The notes below the pieces were generated by a model. The model saw nothing but the letters and a program-made list of their open reading frames with translations, searched no databases and was not told the DNA's origin. The position numbers and the translations under genes are program-made. This document shows, piece by piece, positions 17,132 to 25,974 of a stretch of DNA of 64,000 nucleotides. Origin of the DNA: Streptomyces iranensis. GTDB lineage: Bacteria; Actinomycetota; Actinomycetes; Streptomycetales; Streptomycetaceae. Each line of letters opens with the position of its first letter. Positions within the stretch are counted from its first letter, which is position 1. The stretch spans positions 1-64,000 of the forward strand of contig NZ_JAGGLR010000035.1 of assembly GCF_017874715.1 (NCBI RefSeq), read 5' to 3'.

Positions 17132-17908
17132 TCAGCCGAAGCGGCCGGAGATGTAGTCCTCGGTCGCCTGCACCGACGGGTTGGAGAAGATCCGCTCGGT
17201 CTCGTCGATCTCGATGAGCTTGCCCGGCTGGCCGACACCGGCCAGGTTGAAGAAGGCCGTACGGTCCGAGACGCGCGCCGCCTGCTGCATGTTGTGCGTC
17301 ACGATGACGATCGTGAAGCGCTCCTTGAGCTCACCGATCAGGTCCTCGATGGCGAGCGTGGAGATCGGGTCGAGCGCCGAGCAGGGCTCGTCCATCAGCA
17401 GCACATCGGGCTCGACCGCGATGGCGCGGGCGATGCACAGCCGCTGCTGCTGACCGCCGGAGAGCCCGGCGCCCGGCTTGTTGAGCCGGTCCTTGACCTC
17501 GTTCCACAGGTTGGCGCCCTTGAGGGACTTCTCGACGACGTGTCCGAGCTCGCTCTTCTTGTACGAGCCGTTGAGCTTCAGCCCGGCGGCCACGTTCTCG
17601 AAGATGGACATCGTCGGGAACGGGTTGGGGCGCTGGAAGACCATGCCCACCGTGCGCCGCACGGAGACCGGGTCCACGCCCGAGCCGTAGAGGTTCTCGT
17701 CGTCGAGCATCACCTTGCCCTCGACCCGGCCGCCGACGGTGACCTCGTGCATCCGGTTGAGGGTGCGCAGGAAGGTGGACTTGCCGCAGCCCGACGGGCC
17801 GATGAAGGCGGTCACCGAGCGGGGCTCGACGGTCATCGAGATGTCCTCGATGGCTTTGTGGGTGCCGTAGTAGGCGGTGAGCCCGCTGATGTCGATGCGC
17901 TTGGCCAT
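17132..17908 (-). CDS. pstB: Phosphate ABC transporter ATPase PstB
   Basis: A 258-residue ATPase with Walker A GPSGCGKST, signature LSGGQQQR, Walker B VLLMDEPCSALD and switch His in VIVTHNMQQA. These are PstB hallmarks and the length is standard. It powers high-affinity phosphate import through PstC and PstA. ATG at 17908 gives the family start MAKRIDISGL. It is the last gene of pstSCAB, 26 bp after pstA. Confidence 0.97.
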   Translation of the reverse strand: MAKRIDISGLTAYYGTHKAIEDISMTVEPRSVTAFIGPSGCGKSTFLRTLNRMHEVTVGGRVEGKVMLDDENLYGSGVDPVSVRRTVGMVFQRPNPFPTMSIFENVAAGLKLNGSYKKSELGHVVEKSLKGANLWNEVKDRLNKPGAGLSGGQQQRLCIARAIAVEPDVLLMDEPCSALDPISTLAIEDLIGELKERFTIVIVTHNMQQAARVSDRTAFFNLAGVGQPGKLIEIDETERIFSNPSVQATEDYISGRFG

Positions 17909-17934
17909 GTGAATCACTTCTCTTCTTCTTGGCC

Positions 17935-18996
17935 TCAGCGGCCGGACTTCGGGGCCTTCCAGCGGGCGATGCCGCGGGCCACCAGGTTCAGGATCATGAC
18001 GAAGGCGATGAGCACGAGCGCCGCTGCCCAGGCCCGGTTGAAGGAGGCCTCGTTGCCGAGCTGCCACTGCTCGTAGATGTAGTAGGGCAGCGACGACTGG
18101 GCGCCTTCGAACGGGTTGTTGTTGATCCCCGTGGCACCGAAGACCAGCAGCACGATGGGCGCGGACTCACCGGCGATACGGGCGACCGCGAGCATCACAC
18201 CCGTGGTGATCCCGCCGATCGCGGTGGGCAGCACCACCTTGAGGATGGTGCGCCACTTGGGCACGCCGAGCGCGAGGGACGCCTCACGCAGCTCGTCCGG
18301 GACCAGCTTGAGCATTTCCTCGGTCGAGCGGACGACGATCGGCATCATCAGGATGGCCAGCGCCATGGCACCGGCGAAGCCCGAGTAGCTGAAGCCGAGA
18401 ATGATGATCCAGAAGCTGAGGATGAACAGACCGGCGACGATCGAGGGGATGCCGGTCATCACGTCGACGAAGAAGGTGACGGCCTTGGCGAGCCGGCCGC
18501 GCCCGTACTCCACCAGGTAGATGGCGGTCAGCAGCCCGATCGGCACGGCGATGAGCGCGGCGAGGCCGACCTGCTCCAGGGTGCCGATGATCGCGTGGTA
18601 CGCGCCACCGCCGGGCAGGATCGTCTGCACACCCTCCATGGAGTGGGCCAGGAAGTAGCCGTCGAGCACCGTCCGGCCCCGGTCGATGGTCTCCCAGATC
18701 AGGGAGAGCAGCGGGACGACGGCGAGCAGGAAGCAGACCCACACCAGGCTGGTGGCCAGCCGGTTCTTGGCCTGCCGACCGCCCTCGACCACGGCGCCGA
18801 GGGCGTACGAGGCGACGATGAAGACCAGGGCGGCGAGCAGGCCCATCTGGAACGGGTTGCCCATTCCGAGGGCGGTGCCGATGCCCGCTCCCAGGGCCAG
18901 CGAGACCACGACCAGGGCGTACGGGGCCCATCCGGGCAGCCGGGCCTGCTGGAGGCTCGAACCGTGGCGCGCGTTCTTGTCAACGACAGTGCTCAT
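17935..18996 (-). CDS. pstA: Phosphate ABC transporter permease PstA
   Basis: A 353-residue permease, longer than enterobacterial PstA because of an N-terminal extension with extra hydrophobic segments (about residues 25-100). The C-terminal half carries the BPD-permease loop REASLALGVPKWRTI that contacts PstB. ATG at 18996 overlaps the pstC stop by 4 nt (ATGA), so the two permeases are translationally coupled. With PstC it forms the membrane channel. Confidence 0.95.
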   Translation of the reverse strand: MSTVVDKNARHGSSLQQARLPGWAPYALVVVSLALGAGIGTALGMGNPFQMGLLAALVFIVASYALGAVVEGGRQAKNRLATSLVWVCFLLAVVPLLSLIWETIDRGRTVLDGYFLAHSMEGVQTILPGGGAYHAIIGTLEQVGLAALIAVPIGLLTAIYLVEYGRGRLAKAVTFFVDVMTGIPSIVAGLFILSFWIIILGFSYSGFAGAMALAILMMPIVVRSTEEMLKLVPDELREASLALGVPKWRTILKVVLPTAIGGITTGVMLAVARIAGESAPIVLLVFGATGINNNPFEGAQSSLPYYIYEQWQLGNEASFNRAWAAALVLIAFVMILNLVARGIARWKAPKSGR

Positions 18997-19982
18997 GCGG
19001 CGGTCCCCGAGTACTCCTTGCGGCGGGCGATGATCATTCGCGCGGCGCCGTTCACCAGCAGGGTGATGACGAACAGCACCAGACCGGAGGCGATCAGCGC
19101 GTCGCGGCCGTCGTTGCCGGCTTCCTTGAAGCGGCTGGCGATGTTCTGGGCGAAGGTGCCGCCGCCCGGGTCCAGCAGGCTGGTCTCGATCAGGAAGTTG
19201 GGGGACAGCACGGTGGCGACCGCCATGGTCTCGCCCAGCGCACGGCCCAGGCCCAGCATCGAGGCGCTGATGATGCCGGAGCGGCCGAACGGGAGGACGG
19301 CCATCCGGATGACCTCCCAGCGGGTGGCGCCGAGCGCCAGCGCCGCCTCCTCGTGCATCTTCGGGACCTGCCGGAAGACCTCGCGGCTCACGCTGGTGAC
19401 GATCGGCAGAATCATGATCGCCAGCAGGATGCCGACGGTGAACAGGGAGCGCGCGGCGCCGCCCTGGTAGCTGAGGATCCCGGTCCAGCCCAGGTAGTCG
19501 TCGAACCAGGTGTACAGGCCGGTCAGATGCGGCACGAGGAAGAGCGCGCCCCACAGGCCGTAGACGATGCTGGGGACCGCGGCGAGCAGGTCGATCACGT
19601 ACGCGACCGTGGTGGCCAGCCGGCGCGGCGCGTAGTGCGAGATGAACAGCGCGATGCCCACCGCGATCGGGACCGCGATGAGCATGGCGATGATCGAGCT
19701 GACGACCGTGCCGTAGGCGAGGACGGCGATGCCGAACCGCATCGGCGAGGAGCTGGTGTTCCACTCGAAGGCGGTGAGGAAGTTGGCCTCGTCCTTGGAG
19801 ATCGCGATGGCGGCGCGGTAGGTGAGGAAGGCCGCGATGGCCGCCATGATCACCAGCAGAGCGATACCGGAACCCCGGGACAGGCCGAGGAAGATCTTGT
19901 CACCGGCGCGGCCGGTGGAGCGGGTCCTGACCTTCGGTGGTGACCCTGCGGCTGATGATGTGGGTGCTATATCCGTTTTCAT
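18993..19982 (-). CDS. pstC: Phosphate ABC transporter permease PstC
   Basis: A 329-residue permease with six predicted helices, FNTAFEW-like periplasmic loop after helix 1 and the cytoplasmic coupling loop EEAALALGATRWEVIRMAVL. The length is typical for PstC. It is separated from pstS by 115 bp containing a strong hairpin, and coupled to pstA downstream. Confidence 0.95.
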   Translation of the reverse strand: MKTDIAPTSSAAGSPPKVRTRSTGRAGDKIFLGLSRGSGIALLVIMAAIAAFLTYRAAIAISKDEANFLTAFEWNTSSSPMRFGIAVLAYGTVVSSIIAMLIAVPIAVGIALFISHYAPRRLATTVAYVIDLLAAVPSIVYGLWGALFLVPHLTGLYTWFDDYLGWTGILSYQGGAARSLFTVGILLAIMILPIVTSVSREVFRQVPKMHEEAALALGATRWEVIRMAVLPFGRSGIISASMLGLGRALGETMAVATVLSPNFLIETSLLDPGGGTFAQNIASRFKEAGNDGRDALIASGLVLFVITLLVNGAARMIIARRKEYSGTAA

Positions 19983-20045
19983 GGGTTCTCCGGTCTGCGG
20001 AGCCTGCTGCGGAGGAGGCTCCTGGCGCGGCGGTGCACCGGACGA

Positions 20046-20091
20046 TGCGGCTGACTCCGACGTGGCGATCGCTACGACGGAGTCAGCCGCA
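20046..20091 (-). terminator. Hairpin after pstS, probable partial terminator
   Basis: Perfect 14-nt arms, TGCGGCTGACTCCG and CGGAGTCAGCCGCA, around an 18-nt loop, starting 7 bp after the pstS stop. No T-run follows. Position and strength fit a stem that slows or partly stops transcription and protects the 3' end of pstS mRNA, giving more PstS than PstCAB. Confidence 0.8.
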
Positions 20092-20097
20092 CTCGGG

Positions 20098-21219
20098 TCA
20101 GGAGAGGCTCTTGACGCTCTCGCGGACCTTGTTGGCGATCTCGGCCGGCAGCGGGGCGTAGCCCAGCTCCTTCAGCGAGGTCTGGCCGTCCTCGCTGGCG
20201 ACGTAGGTCAGGAAGGACTTGGTCGCGGCGAGGGTGCTCGCCTTGTTGCCCTTGTCACAGGCGATCTCGTAGGTGACCAGAGTGATCGGGTAGGCGCCGT
20301 CGGCCTTGGTGTCGTAGGCCAGATCCAGGGCCAGGTCGCTGCCGGTGCCCTTGACCTTGGCCTCGGAGATGGCCTTGGAGGCGTTCTCGACGGTGGCCTG
20401 GACCGGGGCGGAGGCGCCGGTGTTCAGGTCGACGGTCTTGATGCTGTTCGCGGTCGCATAGGAGAGCTCGAAGTACGATATCGAGCCCGAGACCTGCTTG
20501 ACCTGCGAGGAGACCCCGGAGGAGCCGTCGGCCGACTGGCCGCCCTCGCCCTCCCACGCCTTGCCCGGCTCGTGCGGCCACGCCTTGGGCGCGGCGGCCT
20601 TGAGGTACTTGGTGAAGTTGTCCGTGGTGCCCGACTCGTCGGAGCGGTGGAACGCCTGGATCTTGAGGCTCGGAAGCTTCGCGTCCTTGTTCAGCGCCTT
20701 GATCGCGGGGTCGTCCCACTTCTTGATCTCGGAGTTGAAGATCTTGCCGAGGACCTCGGCGTTCAGCGTCAGCTTGTCCACGCCGGGCACGTTGAAGCCG
20801 ACGGCGATCGGGCCGCCGACCATCGGCAGGTCAATGGCCTTGCCGCCCTTGCAGACCTTCTCCGAGGACTTGACCTCTTCGGGCTTCAGTGCCGAGTCGG
20901 AGCCCGCGAAGGCGGTCTTGCCCTGCAGGAACTCCTGGATGCCCGCGCCCGAGCCGGTGGCCTTGTAGTTGAGCTTGGTGTCCTTGCAGGCCTCGCCGTA
21001 GGTCTTGATCCACAGGTCCATGGCGTTCTTCTGCGCGGACGAGCCGGAGGCCAGCAGCTGCCCCTTGCCGTCGCACTTGATGTTGGAGGCGGCCTTGGAG
21101 TCGCCACCGCCACCACCGCTGTTGTCGTCGGAGCCGCACGCCGTGAGGACAAGGGCGCCGGAGACGGCGAGGGCACCGGCGGCGATGGCGCGAAGCCGGT
21201 TCTTGCGCTGAAGCTTCAC
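20098..21219 (-). CDS. pstS: Periplasmic-type phosphate-binding lipoprotein PstS
   Basis: A 373-residue lipoprotein: signal with lipobox LVLTACGSDD, a Gly/Asp linker, then the phosphate-binding fold with ATGSGAGIQEF, GSDSALKPEE and FHRSDESGTTDNF, the loops that wrap phosphate in PstS. GTG at 21219 is used because it gives MKLQRKNRLR and has GGAAGG upstream; further in-frame upstream codons run through the promoter. It heads pstSCAB and is preceded by a PHO box (21344-21387), so PhoP control under phosphate limitation is expected. Confidence 0.96.
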   Translation of the reverse strand: MKLQRKNRLRAIAAGALAVSGALVLTACGSDDNSGGGGGDSKAASNIKCDGKGQLLASGSSAQKNAMDLWIKTYGEACKDTKLNYKATGSGAGIQEFLQGKTAFAGSDSALKPEEVKSSEKVCKGGKAIDLPMVGGPIAVGFNVPGVDKLTLNAEVLGKIFNSEIKKWDDPAIKALNKDAKLPSLKIQAFHRSDESGTTDNFTKYLKAAAPKAWPHEPGKAWEGEGGQSADGSSGVSSQVKQVSGSISYFELSYATANSIKTVDLNTGASAPVQATVENASKAISEAKVKGTGSDLALDLAYDTKADGAYPITLVTYEIACDKGNKASTLAATKSFLTYVASEDGQTSLKELGYAPLPAEIANKVRESVKSLS

Positions 21220-21332
21220 TTTCGGGGGTTCCTTCCAGAAGCCGCCGGTTGGGGGACGGCGCGCGAGATGGGTGGAGCGCACTTGTTGCGGCGTGCGCCG
21301 GAGCCGTTCTCGGCTCACGCTCAGTAGGGCCG

Positions 21333-21387
21333 AAATTAGGCAGATCAGGTGAAGCGGCCTGAGGGGGTGAGTTAACGGACGGTGAAC
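21333..21387 (-). promoter_or_regulatory. PhoP-type PHO box and -10 region of pstS
   Basis: On the minus strand four consecutive 11-nt units run without gaps: GTTCACCGTCC (21377-21387), GTTAACTCACC (21366-21376), CCCTCAGGCCG (21355-21365) and CTTCACCTGAT (21344-21354). Units 1, 2 and 4 resemble the Streptomyces PhoP direct-repeat consensus starting GTTCACC. A TAATTT (21333-21338) six bases further could be the -10 box, placing the array over the -35 region as in activated pho promoters. Confidence 0.88.
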
Positions 21388-21663
21388 CTCGGCCGTCAGT
21401 GTGGTGGCCATGTCACGGCCAGGTCACGGCTGGATCGCGGCGTGGGCGACCTCCTCGCGGAGGCCGCCCGGGGCCCGTCGGACACCTGTGCGGCACCCGT
21501 CCGGTGAACCGGTTCGGGGTGGCTGCCGGCGTAACCGCCGCGTGTCTCTGTCGGATTGCGGTGCGGCATGTCACTATCCGTCCCTACGTGCCGGTACGTC
21601 AGGTCTGGCGCGCGAGAGGGACAGGAGCGCCCACGGCCGGAGCGGAACGAGAGGAGACCGCGG

Positions 21664-22770
21664 GTGAGGCGGGACGGGAGAGGAAGGGGTGTGAGCGTCG
21701 CCGCGGCCACCGCGCTCGTCTGCGCGCTGGGACTGTCGGCCATGCCGGAGACGGCGTACGCCGCACCCGGCGAACCGGGGCCGACGCCAGGTGGCGGGAC
21801 CGGTGGTGGGACCGGTGGTGGCGGGACCGGGGACCGGAGCCTGGAGGCGGTCCGTAAGGAGGTCGAGGGGCTCTACCGCAAGGCGGAGTCCGCCACCGAC
21901 GCGTACAACCTGGCGCGGGAGAAACAGGCCCGGCAGGAGAAGTCCATCCTGAGGATCGCCCGAGCCGTGGTGAAGGCCCAGAAGGAGATGGCCGGACTGC
22001 GCAAGCGGGCCGGGGCGATGGCGCGGGCCCAGTACCGCGGCGGCGGGATGCCGGCGGAGGCGCGGCTGTTCCTCAACGGCGACCCGGGTGACTTCCTCGA
22101 CGGCGTCACGCTCGCGCGCAAGGGTGAGAAGGCGACCCACGGTCTGATCGGCCGTCTGGCGCGCACCCAGGTGGCGCTGGACCGCTACGCCGAGTCGGCC
22201 TCCCAGGAGTGGGAGCGGCTGGACCGGAGCCGGGCGAAGAAGGCGGCCGCGAAGAAGGAGATCCTGCGCAAGCTGGGCCGGGCGCAGCGGCTGGAGTCCC
22301 GGCTGGCGAAGGACGAGCGGGAGCGGCTGCGCCGGCTGGAGGAGGACAAGGCCCGTGGCGCACAGGCGAAATGGCTGGACACCGGGATACTGCGGGAGCT
22401 CGGCGACGGTGCCACCGCGAGGGGCGGCCGCGCGGTCGGCTTCGCGAAGGACCAGCTCGGCAAGGACTATGTGTGGGGCGCGGTGGGCCCGAACACCTAT
22501 GACTGTTCGGGGCTGACCCAGCGGGCGTGGGCGGCGGCCGGCCGGGCGATCCCGCGGACCTCGCAGGAGCAGTGGCGGCTGCTGCCGAAGGTGAGCGTGA
22601 AGGACATGCGCCCGGGTGATCTGATCATCTACTTCCGGGACGCGAGCCATGTGGGGATGTACGTGGGCAGCGGCGCGATGATCCACGCCCCGCGCCCCGG
22701 CCGCCAGGTGACGGTCGCGGGCGCGGGCTCGATGCCGATCCTGGGCGTGGTGCGGCCGGACGCGAGGTAG
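21664..22770 (+). CDS. Secreted NlpC/P60 peptidoglycan hydrolase with coiled coil
   Basis: A 368-residue protein with a signal peptide ending in AYA-APG, a Gly/Thr-rich linker, a long charged coiled coil (about residues 60-230) and a C-terminal NlpC/P60 domain (catalytic Cys in NTYDCSGLTQRAW, His in ASHVGMYVG, then MIHAPRPG). This is the RipA/Streptomyces Swl-type layout for a D,L-endopeptidase acting on the wall. GTG at 21664 follows GAGAGGAGA; a second GTG at 21691 has its ribosome site too close. The approximately 270 bp upstream share control sequences with the divergent pstS promoter. I looked for a c-di-AMP riboswitch and did not see one. Confidence 0.88.
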   Translation: MRRDGRGRGVSVAAATALVCALGLSAMPETAYAAPGEPGPTPGGGTGGGTGGGGTGDRSLEAVRKEVEGLYRKAESATDAYNLAREKQARQEKSILRIARAVVKAQKEMAGLRKRAGAMARAQYRGGGMPAEARLFLNGDPGDFLDGVTLARKGEKATHGLIGRLARTQVALDRYAESASQEWERLDRSRAKKAAAKKEILRKLGRAQRLESRLAKDERERLRRLEEDKARGAQAKWLDTGILRELGDGATARGGRAVGFAKDQLGKDYVWGAVGPNTYDCSGLTQRAWAAAGRAIPRTSQEQWRLLPKVSVKDMRPGDLIIYFRDASHVGMYVGSGAMIHAPRPGRQVTVAGAGSMPILGVVRPDAR

Positions 22771-22787
22771 CGCCGGCCGCCCAGGGC

Positions 22788-23312
22788 TCAGGCCGGCGGA
22801 AGCTCGTTCAGGGCCGTCTCGAAGGCGTCGTACGCGCGCTGGTCGAAGAGGACGAAACGGACCTCGGTGACCGAAGTGTCCGTATCGCGCGCGGTGGTGA
22901 GCGCGATCCGGGCGGCGTCGTCGAGGGGCCAGCGGTAGACGCCGGTGGAGACGGCCGGGAAGGCGACCGTACGGGCGCCCAGTTCATCGGCGACCCGCAG
23001 TGACGCGCGGTAGCAGGAGGCGAGGGTGGCCGAGCGGTCCTCGGTCGCGGAGAAGACCGGTCCGACCGTATGGATCACCCAGCGGGCGGGCAGCCGGCCG
23101 GCCGTAGTGGCGACCGCCTGACCGGCCGGAAGTCCCTTGCCGTAGCGAGATCCGCGCAGATCGCGGCATTCATCCAGAATGTCGGGTCCGCCCCGTCGAT
23201 GGATGGCTCCGTCGACGCCACCCCCTCCCAGCAGGGAGGAGTTGGCCGCGTTCACGACCGCGTCGACGCTCTGCTCGGTGATGTCGCCCAGCACCAGCGT
23301 GATGTTCGTCAT
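22788..23312 (-). CDS. Macrodomain protein (ADP-ribose / O-acetyl-ADP-ribose hydrolase type)
   Basis: A 174-residue single macrodomain of the MacroD/YmdB class. The motif VDAVVNAANSSLLGGGGVDG with the catalytic Asn/Gly/Asp residues is at residues 14-33 and VSTGVYRWPLDDAARIAL near 120-140. These enzymes remove ADP-ribose from proteins or hydrolyse O-acetyl-ADP-ribose. ATG at 23312 gives the family start MTNITLVLGDIT; a long in-frame extension upstream lacks domain content. The gene converges with the NlpC gene. Confidence 0.92.
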   Translation of the reverse strand: MTNITLVLGDITEQSVDAVVNAANSSLLGGGGVDGAIHRRGGPDILDECRDLRGSRYGKGLPAGQAVATTAGRLPARWVIHTVGPVFSATEDRSATLASCYRASLRVADELGARTVAFPAVSTGVYRWPLDDAARIALTTARDTDTSVTEVRFVLFDQRAYDAFETALNELPPA

Positions 23313-23545
23313 CCCGGGATTGTCTCCCGGGTAATCAAGTGCCGCATGGCGTGGGGCATATGACAAAAGTCGATGCCTGGAGGTCATTCCGTGAAACGGC
23401 CGCCTAGCGCTAAGGTCGCCTGGCAGTATCCGGTACCCGCGCCCTGACATTGCTGAAACCGACCAGTCGGTGTGCGTACCGGGATCCCATGTGCGCTCCG
23501 CCGTTCGGCGGGGCGCGCCCTCGGGGGGAGGGAAGGAATCGAGCG

Positions 23546-24772
23546 ATGTCCGTACCCGTGCCGAGGCAACGGGAGGCACCGGCCCAGTCAGCCGGTCCCG
23601 CCACCCTGCCCGACAACGGGCTCACCCTGCTGGTGATCGAGGACGATCCGTCCGGTGCCTTCAACGTTCCCGAGATGCTGGACACCGAGGGTAACCGGGT
23701 CCGTATCCGTACGGCCCGCAACCTCACCGAGGCCACCCGGCTGCTCACCGACGGGGTGCAGTGCATCCTCCTGGCCCTGCCGGGCCCGTGCCACGACGGC
23801 GCGGACTCGCTGGCCACGCTGCGCGAGGTGCTGAAGCTCGCGCCCTCGCACGCCGTCCTCGTGCTCACCGCGGAGGACGACGCCGAGCGCGCCGCCGAGG
23901 CGGTGCGGGTGGGCGCCCAGGACTTCCTCTTCCGCGGCGAGCTGGACGGTCGGATCCTCAGCCGCGCCATCCGCTACGCCGTCGAGCGCAAACGCTCCGA
24001 CCTCGCCCAGCGCCAGCTCACCGAGTCACGGCTGCGCGCCCAGGAGAACGCCCGGCTGGAGCGCGGCCTGCTGCCCACCCCGCTGCTGGACGGCTCGGGG
24101 CTGCGGTTCGCCGCCCGCTACCGGCCCGGCCGCAGCCGCGCCCTGCTCGGCGGCGACTTCTACGACACCGTCCGCACCCCGGACGGCACGGTCCACGCGA
24201 TGATCGGCGACGTGTCCGGCCACGGCCCGGACGAGGCCGCCCTCGGCGTGGAGCTGCGGATCGCCTGGCGCGCCCTGACCTTCGCCGGGCTCTGTGGCGA
24301 TCAGCTGCTCGGCACCCTTCAGCAGGTGCTGGAGAACGAACGCGCCGACGATGAGATCTTCGCCACACTGTGCACCATCGATATCTCCCCGGACGGCCGC
24401 CGGGCCGGAGTCTGCCTGGCCGGGCACCCCTCACCGCTGGCGATCCGCCCCAGCATGGCGCCCCGGCTGCTGCCCACCGACGAGAACGGCCCGGCGCTGG
24501 GGCTCGTGCCGAACGCCCGCTGGCCGCGCCACGAGGTCGAGCTCGGCGGGGCGTGGAGCCTGATGATGTACACCGACGGGCTGATCGAGGGCCGCGTCGG
24601 GCAGGGGGTGCAGCGGCTCGGCCAGGAGGGGATGGTCGAGATCGTGGCGCGCCAGGTCGCGGAGGGACGGCGTGGTGAGGAGCTGCTGGACGCGACCGTC
24701 ACCGAGGTGCGGTCGCTGAACGGCGGGGAGCTGACCGACGATCTGGCGGTGCTGCTGCTGGACCGCGGCTGA
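23546..24772 (+). CDS. PP2C (SpoIIE-type) phosphatase with degenerate receiver domain
   Basis: A 408-residue protein: receiver-like domain (about 25-150), short coiled linker, then a PP2C/SpoIIE phosphatase domain (about 180-408) with intact metal motifs ALLGGDFYDT, MIGDVSGHGPDEA and ELTDDLAVLLL. The receiver keeps the acidic pair (VIEDDP) but the phospho-acceptor position, normally LLDL, reads CILLALPG, with Ala in place of Asp, and the conserved Lys is Arg (FLFRGELDG). It therefore cannot be phosphorylated in the usual way and probably binds a partner or signal differently. Substrates of such phosphatases are often anti-anti-sigma factors; none is adjacent. ATG at 23546 follows GGGAGGGAAGG. 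Confidence 0.9.
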   Translation: MSVPVPRQREAPAQSAGPATLPDNGLTLLVIEDDPSGAFNVPEMLDTEGNRVRIRTARNLTEATRLLTDGVQCILLALPGPCHDGADSLATLREVLKLAPSHAVLVLTAEDDAERAAEAVRVGAQDFLFRGELDGRILSRAIRYAVERKRSDLAQRQLTESRLRAQENARLERGLLPTPLLDGSGLRFAARYRPGRSRALLGGDFYDTVRTPDGTVHAMIGDVSGHGPDEAALGVELRIAWRALTFAGLCGDQLLGTLQQVLENERADDEIFATLCTIDISPDGRRAGVCLAGHPSPLAIRPSMAPRLLPTDENGPALGLVPNARWPRHEVELGGAWSLMMYTDGLIEGRVGQGVQRLGQEGMVEIVARQVAEGRRGEELLDATVTEVRSLNGGELTDDLAVLLLDRG

Positions 24773-24807
24773 CCGGCCGCGGCCCGTTATCGGGTCGCTC
24801 GTGCCCG

Positions 24808-25161
24808 CTATCGGCCGTTGAAGGGGCCGTAAGGGCCGTCGGAGCTGGAGCCGCGGCCGCGCGGCCAGCGGCGGCCACCACCGGAGACCTGCCGCAGCGC
24901 GGGCCGGACGTCGACGATGTACACGATCGTCGCGATCAGCCCGATGATCGGCAGGAAGTCCAGGATCCCCATGAAGAAGTTCACCGCGGCCGCGAGACCG
25001 AGGATGATCAACCAGAATGCCTTGGTCTGCTTGTCCGCCGCTCGATACGCGTCCTCCCGGCGGATCGCCGAGTCGACGAAGGCGAAGAGGCTGAAGAGGA
25101 GCAGGGCCCAGGAGACCCAGTACATCAGCTTGCCGAAGCCTTCAACCAGCACGCCGTCCAC
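24808..25161 (-). CDS. DUF2516 membrane protein
   Basis: A 117-residue protein with three hydrophobic segments (about 12-30, 47-66 and 68-86) and a Gly/Arg-rich tail. The pattern FVDSAIRREDAYRAADKQTK followed by FWLIILGLAAAVNF matches the actinobacterial DUF2516 family. Function unknown. It lies between the PP2C gene and an HbhA-like gene, all apparently core Streptomyces content. Confidence 0.82.
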   Translation of the reverse strand: MDGVLVEGFGKLMYWVSWALLLFSLFAFVDSAIRREDAYRAADKQTKAFWLIILGLAAAVNFFMGILDFLPIIGLIATIVYIVDVRPALRQVSGGGRRWPRGRGSSSDGPYGPFNGR

Positions 25162-25272
25162 CGCCTAGAAGATATGTATGGGAAGCGTCTCTGCGGGCCA
25201 CCGTACCCGCCCACCGGGCCGGGCACGCAGGGTATACCCGGCGTACCCGGCCCGGTCGTGGACGTGCGCGCG

Positions 25273-25956
25273 TCAGCCGGCCGACTTCGGCTCCGGCTTC
25301 TTGGCGGCGGTGGCGGGCTTGTTTCCGCGGGCCGGGGCCTTCTTGGCCTGGGAGGCCGGCGAGGCCGCGGACGGCTGAGCGCCCGAGTGGCCGGAGCCGC
25401 TCGACGCGGCCGGGGTGGCCGGCTTGGCCGGGGACTTCGGCGCCTCCTTGGACGAGTCCATGGCGACCGACTGCGCCGGCGCCTTGGACTGGGCCGCGTG
25501 GCCGTCCCGCTCCCCCTTGGGCTCGATCGCGTCGGCGATGTCGACGACCTCGTCGGCCGCCTCGCCACGCCAGGTCCGTACGACCTCCTGGCCGTGCTCG
25601 GCCACCTCGTCGTACCGCTCCCGCGCCTTCACGGCGAGCTCGGCGGCCCGGCCCACACCCTGCAGGGCGAGGTCCTGCGCCGTGTCGCGCAGCCGCTTGA
25701 TGTCGGTGTCGAGCGTCCCCAGCATCTCGGTGAGCTTGTCCTGGGCGCCCTTGGCCTGCTCGGAGACCCGCTCCTGCACGACCTTGGGGTCGGTGTTGCG
25801 CACCGCGTTCAGGCGCTCCGGGGCCTCCGCGACGATCTTCTCGACGAGCGACGGCACCTCCTTGAGCTTCTGGGCGGCGATGTCGGCCGTGCCCGCCATG
25901 AAGTACAGCGGGGTCGGGTCGGTGAGGGTCTTGCGTACGTCGTCGGTGATGGCCAT
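25273..25956 (-). CDS. HbhA-like helical protein with Lys/Ala/Pro tail
   Basis: A 227-residue protein: residues 1-140 predict a long amphipathic coiled coil (ALNTVVRERV-like repeats such as LKEVPSLVEKIV and DKLTEMLGTL), and residues 150-227 are a disordered Ala/Pro/Lys/Ser-rich tail ending in Lys-rich repeats. This resembles mycobacterial heparin-binding haemagglutinin and its Streptomyces homologues, some of which are involved in polarity or surface adhesion. It is co-directional with the XRE regulator 18 bp upstream, probably one operon. Assignment rests on architecture more than on sequence identity. Confidence 0.7.
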   Translation of the reverse strand: MAITDDVRKTLTDPTPLYFMAGTADIAAQKLKEVPSLVEKIVAEAPERLNAVRNTDPKVVQERVSEQAKGAQDKLTEMLGTLDTDIKRLRDTAQDLALQGVGRAAELAVKARERYDEVAEHGQEVVRTWRGEAADEVVDIADAIEPKGERDGHAAQSKAPAQSVAMDSSKEAPKSPAKPATPAASSGSGHSGAQPSAASPASQAKKAPARGNKPATAAKKPEPKSAG

Positions 25957-25974
25957 GGTGATGGTCCTCCCGGA

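Noticed and set aside
21400..21663. c-di-AMP (ydaO-type) riboswitch before the NlpC gene
   Set aside because: Such riboswitches often precede wall hydrolase genes in Streptomyces, but the conserved core segments could not be found here or upstream of 8922.
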